Source: Bradyrhizobium ontarionense
GTDB taxonomy: Bacteria > Pseudomonadota > Alphaproteobacteria > Rhizobiales > Xanthobacteraceae
Length of the DNA: 64,000 nucleotides
Assembly: GCF_021088345.1 (NCBI RefSeq)
Contig: NZ_CP088156.1
Coordinates: 7,121,001-7,185,000 of the forward strand
Direction of reading: 5' to 3'
The notes under the pieces were generated by a model, which saw nothing but the letters and a program-made list of their open reading frames with translations, was not told where the DNA came from and made no database searches. Made by a program: the position numbers and the translations under genes. Positions 53,546 to 63,922 of the stretch are shown piece by piece (within the stretch, counting starts at the first letter, position 1; every line of letters begins with the position of its first letter).

Positions 53546-54655
53546 TTACACCACGATGGACAGCCGCTTCGCGGCGCGGGTGATGCCGGTGTAGAGCCAG
53601 CGCGCGCGGCTCTCCTGGAAGGCGAAGCTCTCGTCGAACAGCACGACATCGTCCCATTGCGAGCCCTGCGACTTGTGCACGGTCAGCACATAGCCATAGT
53701 CGAACTCGTCATAGGGCTTGCGCTGCTCCCACGGGATGTCCTCGATGCCCCCGGCGAAGCACTCGCCGCGCACCGAGACCTTGGTCACCTTGCGGCCCAG
53801 GTCCTCGTCGGGCGCGAGCCGCATGGTGATGATCTTGGACTTCGAGGCGGCGCGCGATTTGACTCGCCATAGCCCGCCATTGAACAGGCCCTTCTTGCGG
53901 TTGTTGCGCAGGCACACCAGCTTGTCGCCGGCCACGGGGAACGGCTCTTCGATGTCCAGGCGCTGCCGGAAACGCATATTGTAGGCGCGGCGGGTGTTGT
54001 TGCGGCCGACCAGGACCTGGTCGGCGTTCATGACCCGGGCCGGATCGAGCTCATGGCGCTCCACCACCTCGCTCTCGCCGTAGCGGCCGATGTCGAGCGT
54101 GTTGCCCTCGCGCACGTCCATCGACATCCGCACGATCGGATCGTCCTTCGCTTGGCGATGTACCTCGGTCAGCATCACGTCCGGCTCGCTCTCGGTGAAG
54201 AAGCCGCCGCCCTGGACCGGCGGCAGCTGGGCGGGGTCGCCGAGCACCAGCAGCGGGCAGTCGAACGAGAGCAGGTCGCGGCCGAGATCGGCGTCGACCA
54301 TCGAGCATTCGTCGATGATGATCAGCTTCGCCTTGGAGGCCGGCGCGTCGTCCCATAATTCGAAGCTCGGCTGCTCCTCGCCGCTCTCGCGCGCGCGGTA
54401 GATCAGCGAGTGGATGGTCGAGGCCTCGTCGCAGCCCTTGTTGCGCATGACCAGCGCCGCCTTGCCGGTGAAGGCGGCGAACTTGACCTCGCCGTCGACG
54501 CCCTCGGCGATGTGGCGGGCGAGCGTGGTCTTGCCGGTTCCGGCATAGCCGAACAGCCGGAACACCTGCGGCGTGGCGTTCTTGCCCGGCTTGGCCTTGA
54601 GCCAGTCGGCGACGGCTTGGAGTGCGGAATCCTGGTGGGGGGAGAAGGTGGTCAT
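53546..54655 (-). CDS. RecD-like (superfamily 1) ATP-dependent DNA helicase
   Basis: 369 residues from ATG 54655; the frame extends to 55003 but that part overlaps the napC end and a hairpin. Motif I GYAGTGKTTLA lies near residue 35, motif II IIDECSMVD near 131, motif III VLGDPAQLPPV, motif IV region VLVGRNNTRRAYN and the final VLTVHKSQGSQWDDVVLFDE with YTGITRAAKRL. It looks like the short RecD2/Dda-type helicases used in DNA repair or replication. No RecB or RecC partner is nearby. It is in the direction of ppk2, 148 nt upstream. Confidence 0.87.
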   Translation of the reverse strand: MTTFSPHQDSALQAVADWLKAKPGKNATPQVFRLFGYAGTGKTTLARHIAEGVDGEVKFAAFTGKAALVMRNKGCDEASTIHSLIYRARESGEEQPSFELWDDAPASKAKLIIIDECSMVDADLGRDLLSFDCPLLVLGDPAQLPPVQGGGFFTESEPDVMLTEVHRQAKDDPIVRMSMDVREGNTLDIGRYGESEVVERHELDPARVMNADQVLVGRNNTRRAYNMRFRQRLDIEEPFPVAGDKLVCLRNNRKKGLFNGGLWRVKSRAASKSKIITMRLAPDEDLGRKVTKVSVRGECFAGGIEDIPWEQRKPYDEFDYGYVLTVHKSQGSQWDDVVLFDESFAFQESRARWLYTGITRAAKRLSIVV

Positions 54656-54752
54656 GGCTCGACGGGATGGAGCCGCGGGCGACTCGGGGACATTCCGTGA
54701 ACCTAAGGGCTGTTTCGGCGAGATCAAGCTCTCGATGCTGATGGGTTGAGAA

Positions 54753-54774
54753 CCTCCCCCGCAAGCGGGGGAGG
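54753..54774. repeat. Perfect GC-rich hairpin between nap and helicase genes
   Basis: CCTCCCCCGC and GCGGGGGAGG pair exactly with a 2-nt loop. No T-run is adjacent on either strand. It may be a REP unit that also limits read-through from napC. Confidence 0.55.
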
Positions 54775-54821
54775 GGGCGCAGCGGACCTGCGGCGAGCCC
54801 TCGTTCTTCTTCAGAAAGAGC

Positions 54822-55484
54822 CTACTGCCAGCCTGGGACGCCGCGCATGTCGGGCAGATGATGCGCGATGCCCTTGTGACAGTCGATACAGGTCTTCTCG
54901 CCGGTGAACAGGAAGCGCTGGTGCGCTTCCACCGCGCGCGGCGACTGCCGGGTGATGTCCATCGACTGGGCGCTGTGGCAGTTGCGGCATTCCAGCGAGT
55001 CATTGGCCTTGAAGCGGGCCCATTCGTGCAGCGCCAGCTCCAGCCTGTGGTCGGTGAACTTCTCGCGGGTGTCGATCGAGCCGAACAGATGGCCCCAGAC
55101 CTCCTTGGAAGCCTGCATCTTGCGCGCGATCTTGTCGGTCCAGTTATGCGGCACGTGGCAATCCGGGCAGCTCGCGCGCACGCCGGAGCGGTTGGAGAAG
55201 TGGATGGTCGACTTCAGCTCGGCGAACACGTTGTCGCGCATCTCGTGACAGCTCGTGCAGAACTTCTCGGTGTTGGTCAGCTCGAGCGCGGTATTGAAGC
55301 CGCCCCAGAAGATGACGCCGGCCAGAAAGCCGGCCAGCACCAGCACGCCGAGCCCGAACACCGAGCTGGGCTTGAGCAGCACGTCGATCAGGTCGAGCAC
55401 GAACTGCCAGATGCGGCGGACGAGTCCGAGCCGCTTCTCGGGTACGGGAGCTTGCGTCCCGTCCGGGGTGTCGGCGCTGCTCAT
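54822..55484 (-). CDS. napC: Tetrahaem quinol dehydrogenase NapC
   Basis: 220 residues from ATG 55484, which overlaps the napB stop (ATGA). One membrane anchor near 40-62 ([23 protein letters not shown]) holds it on the periplasmic side. Four haem motifs are present: CTSCH, CPDCH, CRNCH and CIDCH, the NapC/NirT arrangement. It passes electrons from the quinol pool to NapB and NapA. It is the last gene of napEDABC. Confidence 0.97.
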   Translation of the reverse strand: MSSADTPDGTQAPVPEKRLGLVRRIWQFVLDLIDVLLKPSSVFGLGVLVLAGFLAGVIFWGGFNTALELTNTEKFCTSCHEMRDNVFAELKSTIHFSNRSGVRASCPDCHVPHNWTDKIARKMQASKEVWGHLFGSIDTREKFTDHRLELALHEWARFKANDSLECRNCHSAQSMDITRQSPRAVEAHQRFLFTGEKTCIDCHKGIAHHLPDMRGVPGWQ

Positions 55485-55951
55485 CGCGGGCCACCGGGCT
55501 TGGCACGGGACAGCATCGTATCGATGTCGACGAAGTCGTTGCTGACCGGCGGCGTGGCTGTGCTTTGCGGCACGTGGCACTGCGTGCAGAAGAAGCGGCG
55601 CGGCGACACCGAGGCGAGGAACTGGCCGTCGCGGTCCATGAAGTGGGTGATCGACAGCATCGGCGCTTTCGACTCCGCGGTGCGCGCGCGGGCGTGGCAG
55701 GACAGGCACTTGTTGCCCTGCATGTCGACCTGATAGCCGTCGATGGAATGCGGAATCACCGGTGGCTGCTCCGGATAGTTGCGCACCTCCCTCTCGGCGG
55801 TGTTCTTCATCGGCTGTATCGGCGGCGCCGGGCCCTCGTCATTGAGCGGCGCCGGGCCGCGCAGCGAGGAAGAGACGCTCTGGGCGAGCAGTGCGCTCGA
55901 TCCGGCTGCAACGCTGGCCGCGACCAGCATCATCGCAAGTTTCCTGATCAT
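55481..55951 (-). CDS. napB: Dihaem electron-transfer subunit NapB
   Basis: 156 residues from ATG 55951, with a signal peptide ([20 protein letters not shown]). Two haem motifs, CLSCH and CTQCH, lie in the C-terminal half, with HSIDGYQVD and [14 protein letters not shown] as in NapB. It is the small periplasmic partner of NapA. The napA stop lies 5 nt before its start and napC overlaps its end. Confidence 0.96.
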   Translation of the reverse strand: MIRKLAMMLVAASVAAGSSALLAQSVSSSLRGPAPLNDEGPAPPIQPMKNTAEREVRNYPEQPPVIPHSIDGYQVDMQGNKCLSCHARARTAESKAPMLSITHFMDRDGQFLASVSPRRFFCTQCHVPQSTATPPVSNDFVDIDTMLSRAKPGGPR

Positions 55952-55956
55952 GGTTG

Positions 55957-58467
55957 TCACACCCGCTCGATGCGCACGGCGCATTTCTTGTAGTCGGTCT
56001 GCAGCGAGATCGGATCGGTGGCGTCGAGGGTCACCTTGTTGATCAGCTTCGACTCGTCGAACCACGGCACGAACACGAGGCCGCGCGGCGGCTTGTCGCG
56101 GCCGCGGGTCTCGACGCGGGCCCGGATGAAGCCGCGCCGGGAGGCGACCTTGACCTCGTCGCCGCGCCTCAGGCTGGCGGCCTCGGCATCATCGGGATGC
56201 ATGAAGCAGACGGCCTCGGGGAAGGCCTTGTAGAGCTCGGGCACGCGGCGCGTCATCGTGCCGGAGTGCCAGTGCTCGACCACGCGCCCGGTCGACAGCC
56301 AGAACGGATAGTCCTTGTCGGGCGATTCCGCCGGCGGCTCGTAGGGCAGGGCGAAAATCCGCGCCTTGCCGTCGGCGAAGCCGTAGAACTGCACACCGGT
56401 ACCGGCCTTCACGTAGGGGTCGGAGCCCTCGCGGAAGCGCCAGCGCGTCTCCTTGCCGTCGACCACGGGCCAGCGCAGGCCGCGCTCCTTGTGATAGGCC
56501 TCGAACGGCGCCAGGTCATGGCCATGGCCGCGGCCGAACGAAGCGTATTCCTCGAACAGGCCCTTGTGGACGTAGAAGCCGAACGCCTTGGATTCGTCGT
56601 TGGCATAGCCCGGCTCGATCTGGTCGAGCGGAAACTTGTCGACCTGGCCGTTCTTGTAGAGCACGTCGAACAGCGTCTTGCCGCGCACGTCCGGCTTCTT
56701 GGCAATCAGCTCCTCGGGCCAGACCTCCTCGATCTTGAAGCGCTTGGAGAACTCCATCAGCTGCCACAGGTCGGAGCGCGCCTCGCCGGGCGCGGAGACC
56801 AGCTGATGCCAGAACTGGGTGCGGCGCTCGGCATTGCCATAGGCGCCTTCCTTCTCCACCCACATCGCGGTCGGCAGGATCAGGTCGGCGGCGAGCGCGG
56901 TGACCGACGGATAGGCGTCGGAGACGACGATGAAATTGTCGGGATTGCGGAAGCCCGGATAGGTTTCCTCGTTGGCGTTGGGGCCGGCCTGGAGGTTGTT
57001 GTTGACCTGCACCCAATAGGCGTTGAGCAGGCCGTCCTTCAGCATCCGGCTCTGCAGCACGGCGTGATAGCCCGGCTTGTCGGGGATCGTGCCTTCCGGC
57101 AACTGCCAGATGTGCTCGGCCTTGGTGCGGTGCTCCTTGTTGGTGACGACCATGTCGGCCGGCAGGCGGTGCGAGAAGGTGCCGACCTCGCGCGCGGTGC
57201 CGCAGGCCGAGGGCTGGCCGGTGAGCGAGAACGGGCTGTTGCCGGCCTCGGCGATCTTTCCCGTCAGCAGATGGATGTTGTAGATGAGGTTGTTGCACCA
57301 GACGCCGCGGGTGTGCTGGTTGAAACCCATGGTCCAGAACGAGACCACCTTGGTCTTCGGATCGGCATAGAGATCGGCCAGCGCCTCCAGCCGGTTGAGC
57401 GGCACGCCGGACATTTCGGCGGCCATCTCCAGCGTGTAGTCCGAGACGAACTTGGCGTATTCGTCGAACGAGATGTCGGTGGCGTCATTGGCCTTGGTGC
57501 GCCCGGTCGCCTTCTTCTCCAGCGGATGCTCGGGCCGCAGGCCGTAGCCGATGTCGGTCTGGCCGCGCTTGAACACGGCATGGGCGGCGACGAAGTCCTT
57601 GTTGACGCGGCCGGTCTTGATGATGTGGTTGGCGATCGCGTTGAGGAGGTAGAGATCGGTCTGCGGCTTGAAGATCATGCCGATGTCGGCGAGGTCGAAC
57701 GAGCGGTGCTCGAACGTCGACAGCACGGCGACTTGGACGTGCGGCGCAGACAGGCGGCGGTCGGTGACGCGGCTCCACAGGATCGGGTGCATCTCCGCCA
57801 TGTTGGAGCCCCACAGCACGAACGCGTCGGTGGCCTCGATGTCGTCATAGCAGCCGGCGGGCTCGTCGATGCCGAAGGTGCGCATCATGCCGGCGACGGC
57901 GGAGGCCATGCAGTGCCGCGCATTGGGGTCGATGTTGTTGGTGCGGAAGCCGGCCTTGAACAGCTTCAACGCCGCGTAGCCTTCCCAGACCGTCCACTGC
58001 CCCGAGCCGAACATGCCGACGCCTGAGGGCCCGCGCTTCTTCATCGCGTCCTTGAACTTCGACGCCATGATGTCGAAGGCCTCGTCCCACGAGATCGGCG
58101 TGAACTCGCCGTTCTTGTCGTACTTGCCATTGGTCTTGCGCAGCATCGGATGCGTCAGGCGGTCGTGGCCGTACATGATCTTGGACAGGAAATAGCCCTT
58201 GACGCAGTTGAGCCCGCGATTGACCTCGGACTTGATGTCGCCATGGGTGGCGACGACGCGGTTGTCCTTGGTCGCGACCATCACGCTGCAGCCGGTGCCG
58301 CAGAAGCGGCAGGCGGCCTTGTCCCATTTCAGCTCGCTCGCCTCGCGCTCGGTGACGAGATTGGCGGCGAGGCCGGGCGTGGGCATGCCGGCGGCGACCG
58401 CGGCAATCGCGGCGGCTTCCAGCTTCAGCATCTGGCGGCGGTCGATCTTCATGTCGGTCATGGTCAT
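55957..58467 (-). CDS. napA: Periplasmic nitrate reductase catalytic subunit
   Basis: 836 residues, a Mo-bis-MGD enzyme that reduces nitrate to nitrite in the periplasm. A twin-arginine signal is at the N-terminus ([16 protein letters not shown], cleaved near residue 35). The 4Fe-4S cluster is in [10 protein letters not shown] with the fourth Cys in RGLNCVKG. The Mo ligand Cys is in EPAGCYDDI, and [10 protein letters not shown] marks the Nap type. It has its full expected length. It follows napD by 9 nt. The final segment, [19 protein letters not shown], is conserved. Confidence 0.98.
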   Translation of the reverse strand: MTMTDMKIDRRQMLKLEAAAIAAVAAGMPTPGLAANLVTEREASELKWDKAACRFCGTGCSVMVATKDNRVVATHGDIKSEVNRGLNCVKGYFLSKIMYGHDRLTHPMLRKTNGKYDKNGEFTPISWDEAFDIMASKFKDAMKKRGPSGVGMFGSGQWTVWEGYAALKLFKAGFRTNNIDPNARHCMASAVAGMMRTFGIDEPAGCYDDIEATDAFVLWGSNMAEMHPILWSRVTDRRLSAPHVQVAVLSTFEHRSFDLADIGMIFKPQTDLYLLNAIANHIIKTGRVNKDFVAAHAVFKRGQTDIGYGLRPEHPLEKKATGRTKANDATDISFDEYAKFVSDYTLEMAAEMSGVPLNRLEALADLYADPKTKVVSFWTMGFNQHTRGVWCNNLIYNIHLLTGKIAEAGNSPFSLTGQPSACGTAREVGTFSHRLPADMVVTNKEHRTKAEHIWQLPEGTIPDKPGYHAVLQSRMLKDGLLNAYWVQVNNNLQAGPNANEETYPGFRNPDNFIVVSDAYPSVTALAADLILPTAMWVEKEGAYGNAERRTQFWHQLVSAPGEARSDLWQLMEFSKRFKIEEVWPEELIAKKPDVRGKTLFDVLYKNGQVDKFPLDQIEPGYANDESKAFGFYVHKGLFEEYASFGRGHGHDLAPFEAYHKERGLRWPVVDGKETRWRFREGSDPYVKAGTGVQFYGFADGKARIFALPYEPPAESPDKDYPFWLSTGRVVEHWHSGTMTRRVPELYKAFPEAVCFMHPDDAEAASLRRGDEVKVASRRGFIRARVETRGRDKPPRGLVFVPWFDESKLINKVTLDATDPISLQTDYKKCAVRIERV

Positions 58468-58476
58468 CTCGTGAGG

Positions 58477-58797
58477 CTAGCCGGCGTCGATGGCGTGGAA
58501 GACGAGGCAGGCGGAGTGCACGTGGGGCAGCAGCCCGATCCTGTTCATGGTCGCGCCGAGCGTGCCGGCATCGGGCGCATCGACGACGACGATCAGCTTG
58601 CCGCGCTCGTCGCGGCCGTGGATCTCGCAGCCGGACAGCGCGAGGATGTCGGCTGCGACGCGGTCGAGCTGCTCGGGGCGGGTCTGCACGATGATGCTGG
58701 CGATCTCGCCGGAGGGCGGTGCGACGACGGGATCGGAGGTCAGCACGCGGCCGGTGATGAGCGCGCGCCGGTCGACGGAGGTGCGGGGGGTGAGCAT
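58477..58797 (-). CDS. napD: NapA maturation chaperone NapD
   Basis: 106 residues from ATG 58797; a longer frame to 58866 overlaps napE. The short ferredoxin-like fold shows ITGRVLTSDPV, ASIIVQTRPEQLDRVAADI, GCEIHGRDERGKLIVVVD and HVHSACLVFHAID. NapD binds the Tat signal of NapA and prevents early export. It sits between napE and napA as in other rhizobia. Confidence 0.92.
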   Translation of the reverse strand: MLTPRTSVDRRALITGRVLTSDPVVAPPSGEIASIIVQTRPEQLDRVAADILALSGCEIHGRDERGKLIVVVDAPDAGTLGATMNRIGLLPHVHSACLVFHAIDAG

Positions 58798-58814
58798 GCG
58801 ATTCGTCCTTCCGA

Positions 58815-59000
58815 TCAGTGCGCTGACGGCGGGCCGGGCGGCCCGACCATCATCTGGTAGACCCACACCGTGAGCCCGTAGGAGCCGACGGTGGCGACCG
58901 CGAGCGCCGGCATCAGCACGGCGGTGAGGAACAGGAAGGCAAAAACTTCCATGCGTCTGCGACGCGCGCGCGCATTCGCATCGCTGCCAACGAGCGACAT
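58815..59000 (-). CDS. napE: Small membrane protein NapE
   Basis: 61 residues from ATG 59000, with the RRRRMEVFAFLFLTAVLMPALAVATVG signature: a basic N-terminus and one membrane helix, residues about 18-45, then VWVYQMMVGPPGPP. It is the first gene of the nap operon. Its role is not defined. Confidence 0.9.
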   Translation of the reverse strand: MSLVGSDANARARRRRMEVFAFLFLTAVLMPALAVATVGSYGLTVWVYQMMVGPPGPPSAH

Positions 59001-59092
59001 GAGAGAATTCTCAGCTTTGTGTACGGGGGGGAATGTGTGCGGCATCCGGGCCGCGCCTGCCTTCAGGTTAAGCAAGATGCCTTGCGAAAGCC

Positions 59093-59106
59093 TTGACCTG
59101 GATCAA
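59093..59106 (-). promoter_or_regulatory. FixK/FNR-type box upstream of napEDABC
   Basis: TTGA-CCTGGA-TCAA (minus reading TTGATCCAGGTCAA) is a full match to the FixK/FNR consensus, centred 99 nt before the napE ATG. Control of nap by FixK under low oxygen is known in Bradyrhizobium. Confidence 0.75.
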
Positions 59107-59202
59107 CCATGGAACCATGGGGATGGCCGGCGTCGGACGAGCGAGCGGCCGGCTGCGATCGTGGTTGATGGGCCGTGAAGACACGTGATCGCGTTGTCGC
59201 TT

Positions 59203-59217
59203 GCGAGAAATTCTCGC
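59203..59217. promoter_or_regulatory. Perfect palindrome in the nap-ssu divergent region
   Basis: GCGAGAA-A-TTCTCGC is an exact 7-bp inverted repeat with one central base. It lies 162 nt before ssuA and 97 nt beyond the nap FixK box. It is a candidate operator for the sulfonate genes, but I know no matching consensus. Confidence 0.4.
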
Positions 59218-59378
59218 TGCTTTGCGTCGGCCTTTCGATACGAACGTCCCCTCGCGGCACGACGAAATAGGACCGGCATCGCTATTTTTCCGGGGTGCTC
59301 GACACCGGTTTCACCCGCCACCATCATTGCCTGTGCACCGCATCAACGTGGATGCGCGGGCTTTGGTCGGAGAAGGCA

Positions 59379-60335
59379 ATGAAGCGTCGTGATTTTCTGA
59401 AACTGTCGTTGGGCTCAGCTGCGGTGGTAGCCTGGTCGGCGCCGCTGCGCGCCGAGGACAAGCCGAAGGAGATCCGGATCGGCACCCAGAAGGGCGGCTT
59501 CTTTCCGGCCGTGAAGGCGCGCCGCACCATCGAGGACACGTTCAAGCCCGTTGGCATCGACATCGTCTGGGTCGACTTCCAGTTCGGCCCGCCGCTGCTG
59601 GAAGCCATCAATGTCGGCAGCGTCGATTTCGGCTATGTCGGCGACGCCCCGCCGATCTTCGCGCAGGCCGCCAGCGCCAAGATCCGTTACGCTGCCGCCG
59701 TCAAGCAGAACGGCAACAGCCAGGCGATCATCGTGCCGAAGGATTCGCCGATCAAGACTCTGGCCGATCTCAAGGGCAAGCGCATCGCCTTCGGCAAGGG
59801 CTCGAGCGCGCACAATCTCCTGGTTGCCGCGCTGGAGAAGGCCGGGCTGTCCTGGAGCGACATCACGCCGGCGCCGCTCGCGCCGGCCGACGCGACCGCC
59901 GCCTTCGTCAAGGGCTCGGTCGACGCCTGGTCGATCTGGGACCCGTATCTCGCGCTCGCCGAGCTCAAGGAGAATGCGCGGGTGGTCGCGTGGGACAAGG
60001 ACGTGCACAAGCCGAACTCGTTCTACATCGTCGGCTCAGACTTCGTGGAGAAGTATCCGGCCGTGGTCGCCAGGCTGAATGCGGCGTTCGCCGCCGAGGG
60101 CGTGTGGGCCAACAGCCATCACGAGGAGGTGGCGAAGGCGCAGGCCGAGGCCACCGGCGTCGGCCTCGAAGCCGTCAAGCGCTTCGTCGATCGCTCGGTC
60201 TACAGCGTCGTGCCGATCGACGACGAGATCATCAAGAGCCAGCAGGCGGTCGCCGATCGCTTTGCCCGCGTCGGGCTCATTCCGAAACCCGTCAACGTCG
60301 CCGACATCGTCTGGAAGTGGACGCCGTCCACCTGA
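59379..60335 (+). CDS. ssuA: Aliphatic sulfonate ABC transporter, binding protein
   Basis: 318 residues from ATG 59379, with GGAGAAGG upstream. The N-terminal [20 protein letters not shown] looks like a Tat or Sec signal cut near residue 25. The mature part is SsuA-like: [99 protein letters not shown]. It captures alkanesulfonates in the periplasm for import by SsuCB. It leads the ssuADCB operon. Confidence 0.93.
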   Translation: MKRRDFLKLSLGSAAVVAWSAPLRAEDKPKEIRIGTQKGGFFPAVKARRTIEDTFKPVGIDIVWVDFQFGPPLLEAINVGSVDFGYVGDAPPIFAQAASAKIRYAAAVKQNGNSQAIIVPKDSPIKTLADLKGKRIAFGKGSSAHNLLVAALEKAGLSWSDITPAPLAPADATAAFVKGSVDAWSIWDPYLALAELKENARVVAWDKDVHKPNSFYIVGSDFVEKYPAVVARLNAAFAAEGVWANSHHEEVAKAQAEATGVGLEAVKRFVDRSVYSVVPIDDEIIKSQQAVADRFARVGLIPKPVNVADIVWKWTPST

Positions 60336-60370
60336 CGCCGGAACGTGACCTCAATCCGAAAGACAACGAT

Positions 60371-61549
60371 ATGAGTGACGCTTCGTCGAAACCCAACGTG
60401 CTGTGGTTCCTGCCGACCCATGGCGACGGCCGCTATCTCGGCACCTCGCAGGGTGCTCGCGAGGTCAATTTCAACTATCTGCGCCAGGTCGCGCAGGCGG
60501 CCGATCAGCTCGGTTATTATGGCGTGCTGATCCCGACCGGGCGCAGCTGCGAGGATTCCTGGATCGTCGCCTCGGCCGTGGCGCCATTTACCGAGAAGCT
60601 GCGCTATCTGGTCGCGGTGCGCCCCGGCCTGCAATCGCCGGCGGTCGCGGCGCGCATGACGGCGACGCTGGACCGCGTCACCAACGGGCGCCTGCTGGTC
60701 AACGTCGTGACCGGCGGCGATCCGGTCGAGAACAAGGGCGACGGCATCTTCCTGTCGCACGAGGAGCGTTACGAGGTCACCCGCGAGTTCCTCACCGTCT
60801 ACAATGCGCTGCTCGAAGGCGAGGCCGTCAACTTCGCCGGCAAGCACATCCGGGTCGAGGATGGCCGCCTGCTGTTTCCGCCGGTGCAGTCGCCGCGTCC
60901 GCCGCTGTTCTTCGGCGGCTCGTCGGACGCCGGCATCGACGTTGCCGTCGACACGGTGGAGAAGTATCTCACCTGGGGCGAGCCGCCGGCCGATGTCGCC
61001 GCCAAGATCGCCAAGGTGAAGGCCGTAGCCGACAGTCGCGGCCGCAAGCTGTCGTTCGGCATCCGCCTGCACGTGATCGTGCGCGAGACCAATGACGAGG
61101 CCTGGGCGGCCGCCGACGACCTCATCAAGCACGTCACCGACGACACCATCGCCTCGGCGCAGAAGATCTTCGCGCGGATGGATTCGGTCGGCCAGCAGCG
61201 CATGTCGCAGCTGCATGGCGGCCGCCGCGACAAGCTCGAGATCAGCCCGAATTTGTGGGCTGGTGTCGGCCTGGTGCGTGGCGGTGCCGGTACGGCGCTG
61301 GTCGGCGATCCCGACACCGTCGCAGCCAGGATCCGGGAATATCAGGACATCGGCATCGACACCTTCATCCTGTCCGGCTATCCGCATCTTGAGGAAGCCT
61401 ATCGCTTCGCCGAGCTGGTGTTCCCGAAGCTCGGCTTGGGCGTGTCGGATCAGGCCGGCAACGTGACCAAGCTCCGGGCCAATACGGGCCCGTTCGGCGA
61501 GACCATCGCCAACGAGCATCGTCCGTTGCAGAGAGCGTCGCAATCATGA
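60371..61549 (+). CDS. ssuD: FMNH2-dependent alkanesulfonate monooxygenase
   Basis: 392 residues, a luciferase-like TIM barrel. It splits alkanesulfonates to aldehyde and sulfite using FMNH2 and O2. It opens [20 protein letters not shown] and includes GRSCED (conserved Cys near 54), [14 protein letters not shown] with the active-site His, [11 protein letters not shown] and [20 protein letters not shown] with the catalytic Arg. It follows ssuA by 35 nt and its stop overlaps ssuC. Reduced flavin is presumably supplied by the reductase at 63246. Confidence 0.97.
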   Translation: MSDASSKPNVLWFLPTHGDGRYLGTSQGAREVNFNYLRQVAQAADQLGYYGVLIPTGRSCEDSWIVASAVAPFTEKLRYLVAVRPGLQSPAVAARMTATLDRVTNGRLLVNVVTGGDPVENKGDGIFLSHEERYEVTREFLTVYNALLEGEAVNFAGKHIRVEDGRLLFPPVQSPRPPLFFGGSSDAGIDVAVDTVEKYLTWGEPPADVAAKIAKVKAVADSRGRKLSFGIRLHVIVRETNDEAWAAADDLIKHVTDDTIASAQKIFARMDSVGQQRMSQLHGGRRDKLEISPNLWAGVGLVRGGAGTALVGDPDTVAARIREYQDIGIDTFILSGYPHLEEAYRFAELVFPKLGLGVSDQAGNVTKLRANTGPFGETIANEHRPLQRASQS

Positions 61550-62352
61550 GCCTGATCGAAAGCCTTCCCAAGGTCCGCAAGCTGGCCGTGCCGCGCGCGG
61601 ACGGATTTCTGCCCTGGCTGGTGCCGCTCGCGATCATCCTGATCTGGCAGGTGGCCTCGGTCGTTGGCCTGGTGTCGCCGCGTGTGCTGCCGGCGCCGAG
61701 CGACGTGGCGCGCGCCGGCTGGAAACTGTTGTGGTCCGGTGAGCTCGGCCGCAACATCTGGGTCAGCTTCTGGCGCGCCTCGATCGGCTTCCTGATCGGC
61801 GGCGGCATCGGCTTCGCCTTTGGTCTGGCGAACGGCTTGTCCGAGCTGTCGGCGAAGCTCACCGACACGACGCTGCAGATGATCCGCAATGTGCCGCATC
61901 TGGCCCTGATCCCGCTGGTCATCCTCTGGTTTGGCATTGACGAGAGCGCCAAGCTGTTCCTGGTGGCGCTCGGCGTGTTCTTCCCGGTCTATCTCAACAC
62001 GCTGCACGGGATTCGCACCGTCGATCCGCAACTCATTGAAATGGGCCGCGTCTATGGCATGACCGACAGCGAGCTGTTTCGGCGCGTGATCTTCCCCGGT
62101 GCGCTGCCCTCGATCTTCGTCGGCCTGCGCTTCGCGCTCGGCATCATGTGGCTCACCCTGATTGTCGCCGAGACGATCGCGGCGTCCTCCGGCCTCGGCT
62201 ACATGGCGATGCAGGCGCGCGAGTTCATGCAGATCGACGTCGTCGTCCTCTCCATCCTGATCTACGCCCTGCTGGGCAAGGTCGCCGACAGCGCCTCGCG
62301 GGCGCTCGAGCGGCTGACGCTGTCCTGGCATCCGGCCTTCAGCAAACATTGA
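61546..62352 (+). CDS. ssuC: Sulfonate ABC transporter permease
   Basis: 268 residues; ATG 61546 overlaps the ssuD stop (ATGA). Membrane segments begin at about 21 ([19 protein letters not shown]) and include about 75-95, 110-130, 135-155 and 205-225. The cytoplasmic loop [24 protein letters not shown] is the EAA motif that contacts SsuB. It imports sulfonates together with SsuA and SsuB. Confidence 0.94.
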   Translation: MSLIESLPKVRKLAVPRADGFLPWLVPLAIILIWQVASVVGLVSPRVLPAPSDVARAGWKLLWSGELGRNIWVSFWRASIGFLIGGGIGFAFGLANGLSELSAKLTDTTLQMIRNVPHLALIPLVILWFGIDESAKLFLVALGVFFPVYLNTLHGIRTVDPQLIEMGRVYGMTDSELFRRVIFPGALPSIFVGLRFALGIMWLTLIVAETIAASSGLGYMAMQAREFMQIDVVVLSILIYALLGKVADSASRALERLTLSWHPAFSKH

Positions 62353-62362
62353 GGTCTGCCAA

Positions 62363-63229
62363 ATGCAGCAAGCTCTCCGAGTCCCCCTGTCCGACGTCGA
62401 CGTGATCGACAGCGCCGAAATCATCGGGCATGCTGAGGCATTCCGTCATGCGAGGAAGCCAGGCGTGCCGCCGCAGCCGGCAAGACCCGAGGTGCGCGGC
62501 CTGCCGCTCGTGATCCACGACCTCCACAAGTCGTTCGGTGACAACGAGGTGCTGCGCGGCATCGATCTGGAGATCCCGGCCGGTCAGTTCGTCGCGATCG
62601 TCGGCCAGAGCGGCTGCGGCAAGAGCACGCTGCTGCGCCTGATCGCGGGCCTCGACAAGCCGACCTCCGGCACGATCAGCTTCGGCGAAGCGGCGGCGCG
62701 GCCCGAGGATATCCGGGTGATGTTCCAGGAGCCGCGGCTGCTGCCATGGGCCCGGGTGCTGGCCAATGTCGAGGTCGGGCTCGGCCGCGAGCGCAAGGCT
62801 GCCGGCGCGCATGAGCGTGCCAGGCGGGCGCTGGAGGAAGTGGGTCTCGCCGAGAAGCGCGACCAATGGCCGGCCGTGCTGTCCGGCGGCCAGAAGCAGC
62901 GCGTCGCGCTGGCGCGTGCGCTGGTGAGCGGGCCGCGCCTGCTGGCCTTCGACGAGCCGCTCGGGGCGCTCGATGCGCTTACGCGAATCGCGATGCAGCG
63001 CCTGCTGGAGCGGGTCTGGGCCGATCAAACCTTCACCGCAATCCTGGTCACCCATGACGTGGCGGAAGCCGTCGCCCTGGCCGACCGCGTTCTGGTCATC
63101 GAAGATGGCCGGATCGCCGAGGATATCACGGTCGGTCTGGCGCGCCCGCGCGAGCGCGGCTCAGCCGATCTGGCGGCACTCGAAGGTTCGATCCTGCACC
63201 AGTTGCTTGGACCGGGCATGACGGGTTAG
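62363..63229 (+). CDS. ssuB: Sulfonate ABC transporter ATP-binding protein
   Basis: 288 residues. Walker [14 protein letters not shown]-loop in [11 protein letters not shown], signature [16 protein letters not shown], Walker [13 protein letters not shown] and [12 protein letters not shown] switch His are all present. The first 40 residues are an extension with low similarity to other SsuB proteins. It powers SsuC. It follows ssuC by 10 nt. Confidence 0.95.
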   Translation: MQQALRVPLSDVDVIDSAEIIGHAEAFRHARKPGVPPQPARPEVRGLPLVIHDLHKSFGDNEVLRGIDLEIPAGQFVAIVGQSGCGKSTLLRLIAGLDKPTSGTISFGEAAARPEDIRVMFQEPRLLPWARVLANVEVGLGRERKAAGAHERARRALEEVGLAEKRDQWPAVLSGGQKQRVALARALVSGPRLLAFDEPLGALDALTRIAMQRLLERVWADQTFTAILVTHDVAEAVALADRVLVIEDGRIAEDITVGLARPRERGSADLAALEGSILHQLLGPGMTG

Positions 63230-63245
63230 GAGGGATATTAACGCA

Positions 63246-63827
63246 ATGAACTCCATCATCCGTCTCATGCCCGATGCCACGGCGCTCCAGCCCGATTTCC
63301 GCTCTGCGATGCGCCAACTGGTCGGCGGCGTCAGCGTCATCACCGTCGGGCGAGGCGATGAGATGACCGGCATGACCGTGAGCTCGCTATCCTCGCTCTC
63401 GGTCGACCCGCCCTCCGTGATCGTCAGCCTCAATCGCAACGCTTCGTCCTGGCCGATCCTGCAGCGGGAGCTGGTGTTCGGGGCCAGCCTGCTGGCCGCC
63501 GATCAGCTCGATGTCGCCGAACGGTTTGCAGGCAAGGGTGGCCTGCGCGGCGCCGAGCGGTTCGCGGGCGCCGATTGGCGCCGGCACGTTACCGGCGTGC
63601 CGCTGCTGGTCGGGGCGCTCGCCACGCTGGACTGCGAGGTCGAGGAGATCATCGAGCGGCATTCCCACGGCATCGTGATCGGCCGGGTGCTCAACGTCGA
63701 AGTGTCACCGCAGGCTGCTGCCCTGGCCTATTGGCATGGCAGCTATGTGCCGGTCGACCGTGCCGACGACATGGCCCGGCTTGCTGCATTGAGCGTTCCT
63801 GATCCGAGGCTCACGCCGAAGGGCTGA
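63246..63827 (+). CDS. Flavin reductase-like (FMN-binding) protein
   Basis: 193 residues of the flavin reductase-like domain type. FRSAMRQLVGGVSVITVG, MTGMTVSSLSSLSVDPPSVIVSLNR and WPILQRELVFGASLLAADQ are the family core; RHSHGIVIGRVLNVEVS and the final AYWHGSYVPV follow. It lies 16 nt after ssuB and should supply FMNH2 for SsuD, replacing the unrelated SsuE flavodoxin-fold enzyme of Escherichia coli. A role in another monooxygenase cannot be excluded. Confidence 0.87.
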   Translation: MNSIIRLMPDATALQPDFRSAMRQLVGGVSVITVGRGDEMTGMTVSSLSSLSVDPPSVIVSLNRNASSWPILQRELVFGASLLAADQLDVAERFAGKGGLRGAERFAGADWRRHVTGVPLLVGALATLDCEVEEIIERHSHGIVIGRVLNVEVSPQAAALAYWHGSYVPVDRADDMARLAALSVPDPRLTPKG

Positions 63828-63922
63828 CCGCGGACATTCGTCCGCCGGGTGCCGGGTGGTGTCTCGGAGCCGGACACCGTAAAAGCGCCGTGGCCTTCTC
63901 GGCGTTGTTTACGGCGGAGCTG

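Noticed and set aside
55954..58026. Plus-strand open frame of 690 codons opposite napA
   Set aside because: A shadow of the conserved napA codons, without any domain.
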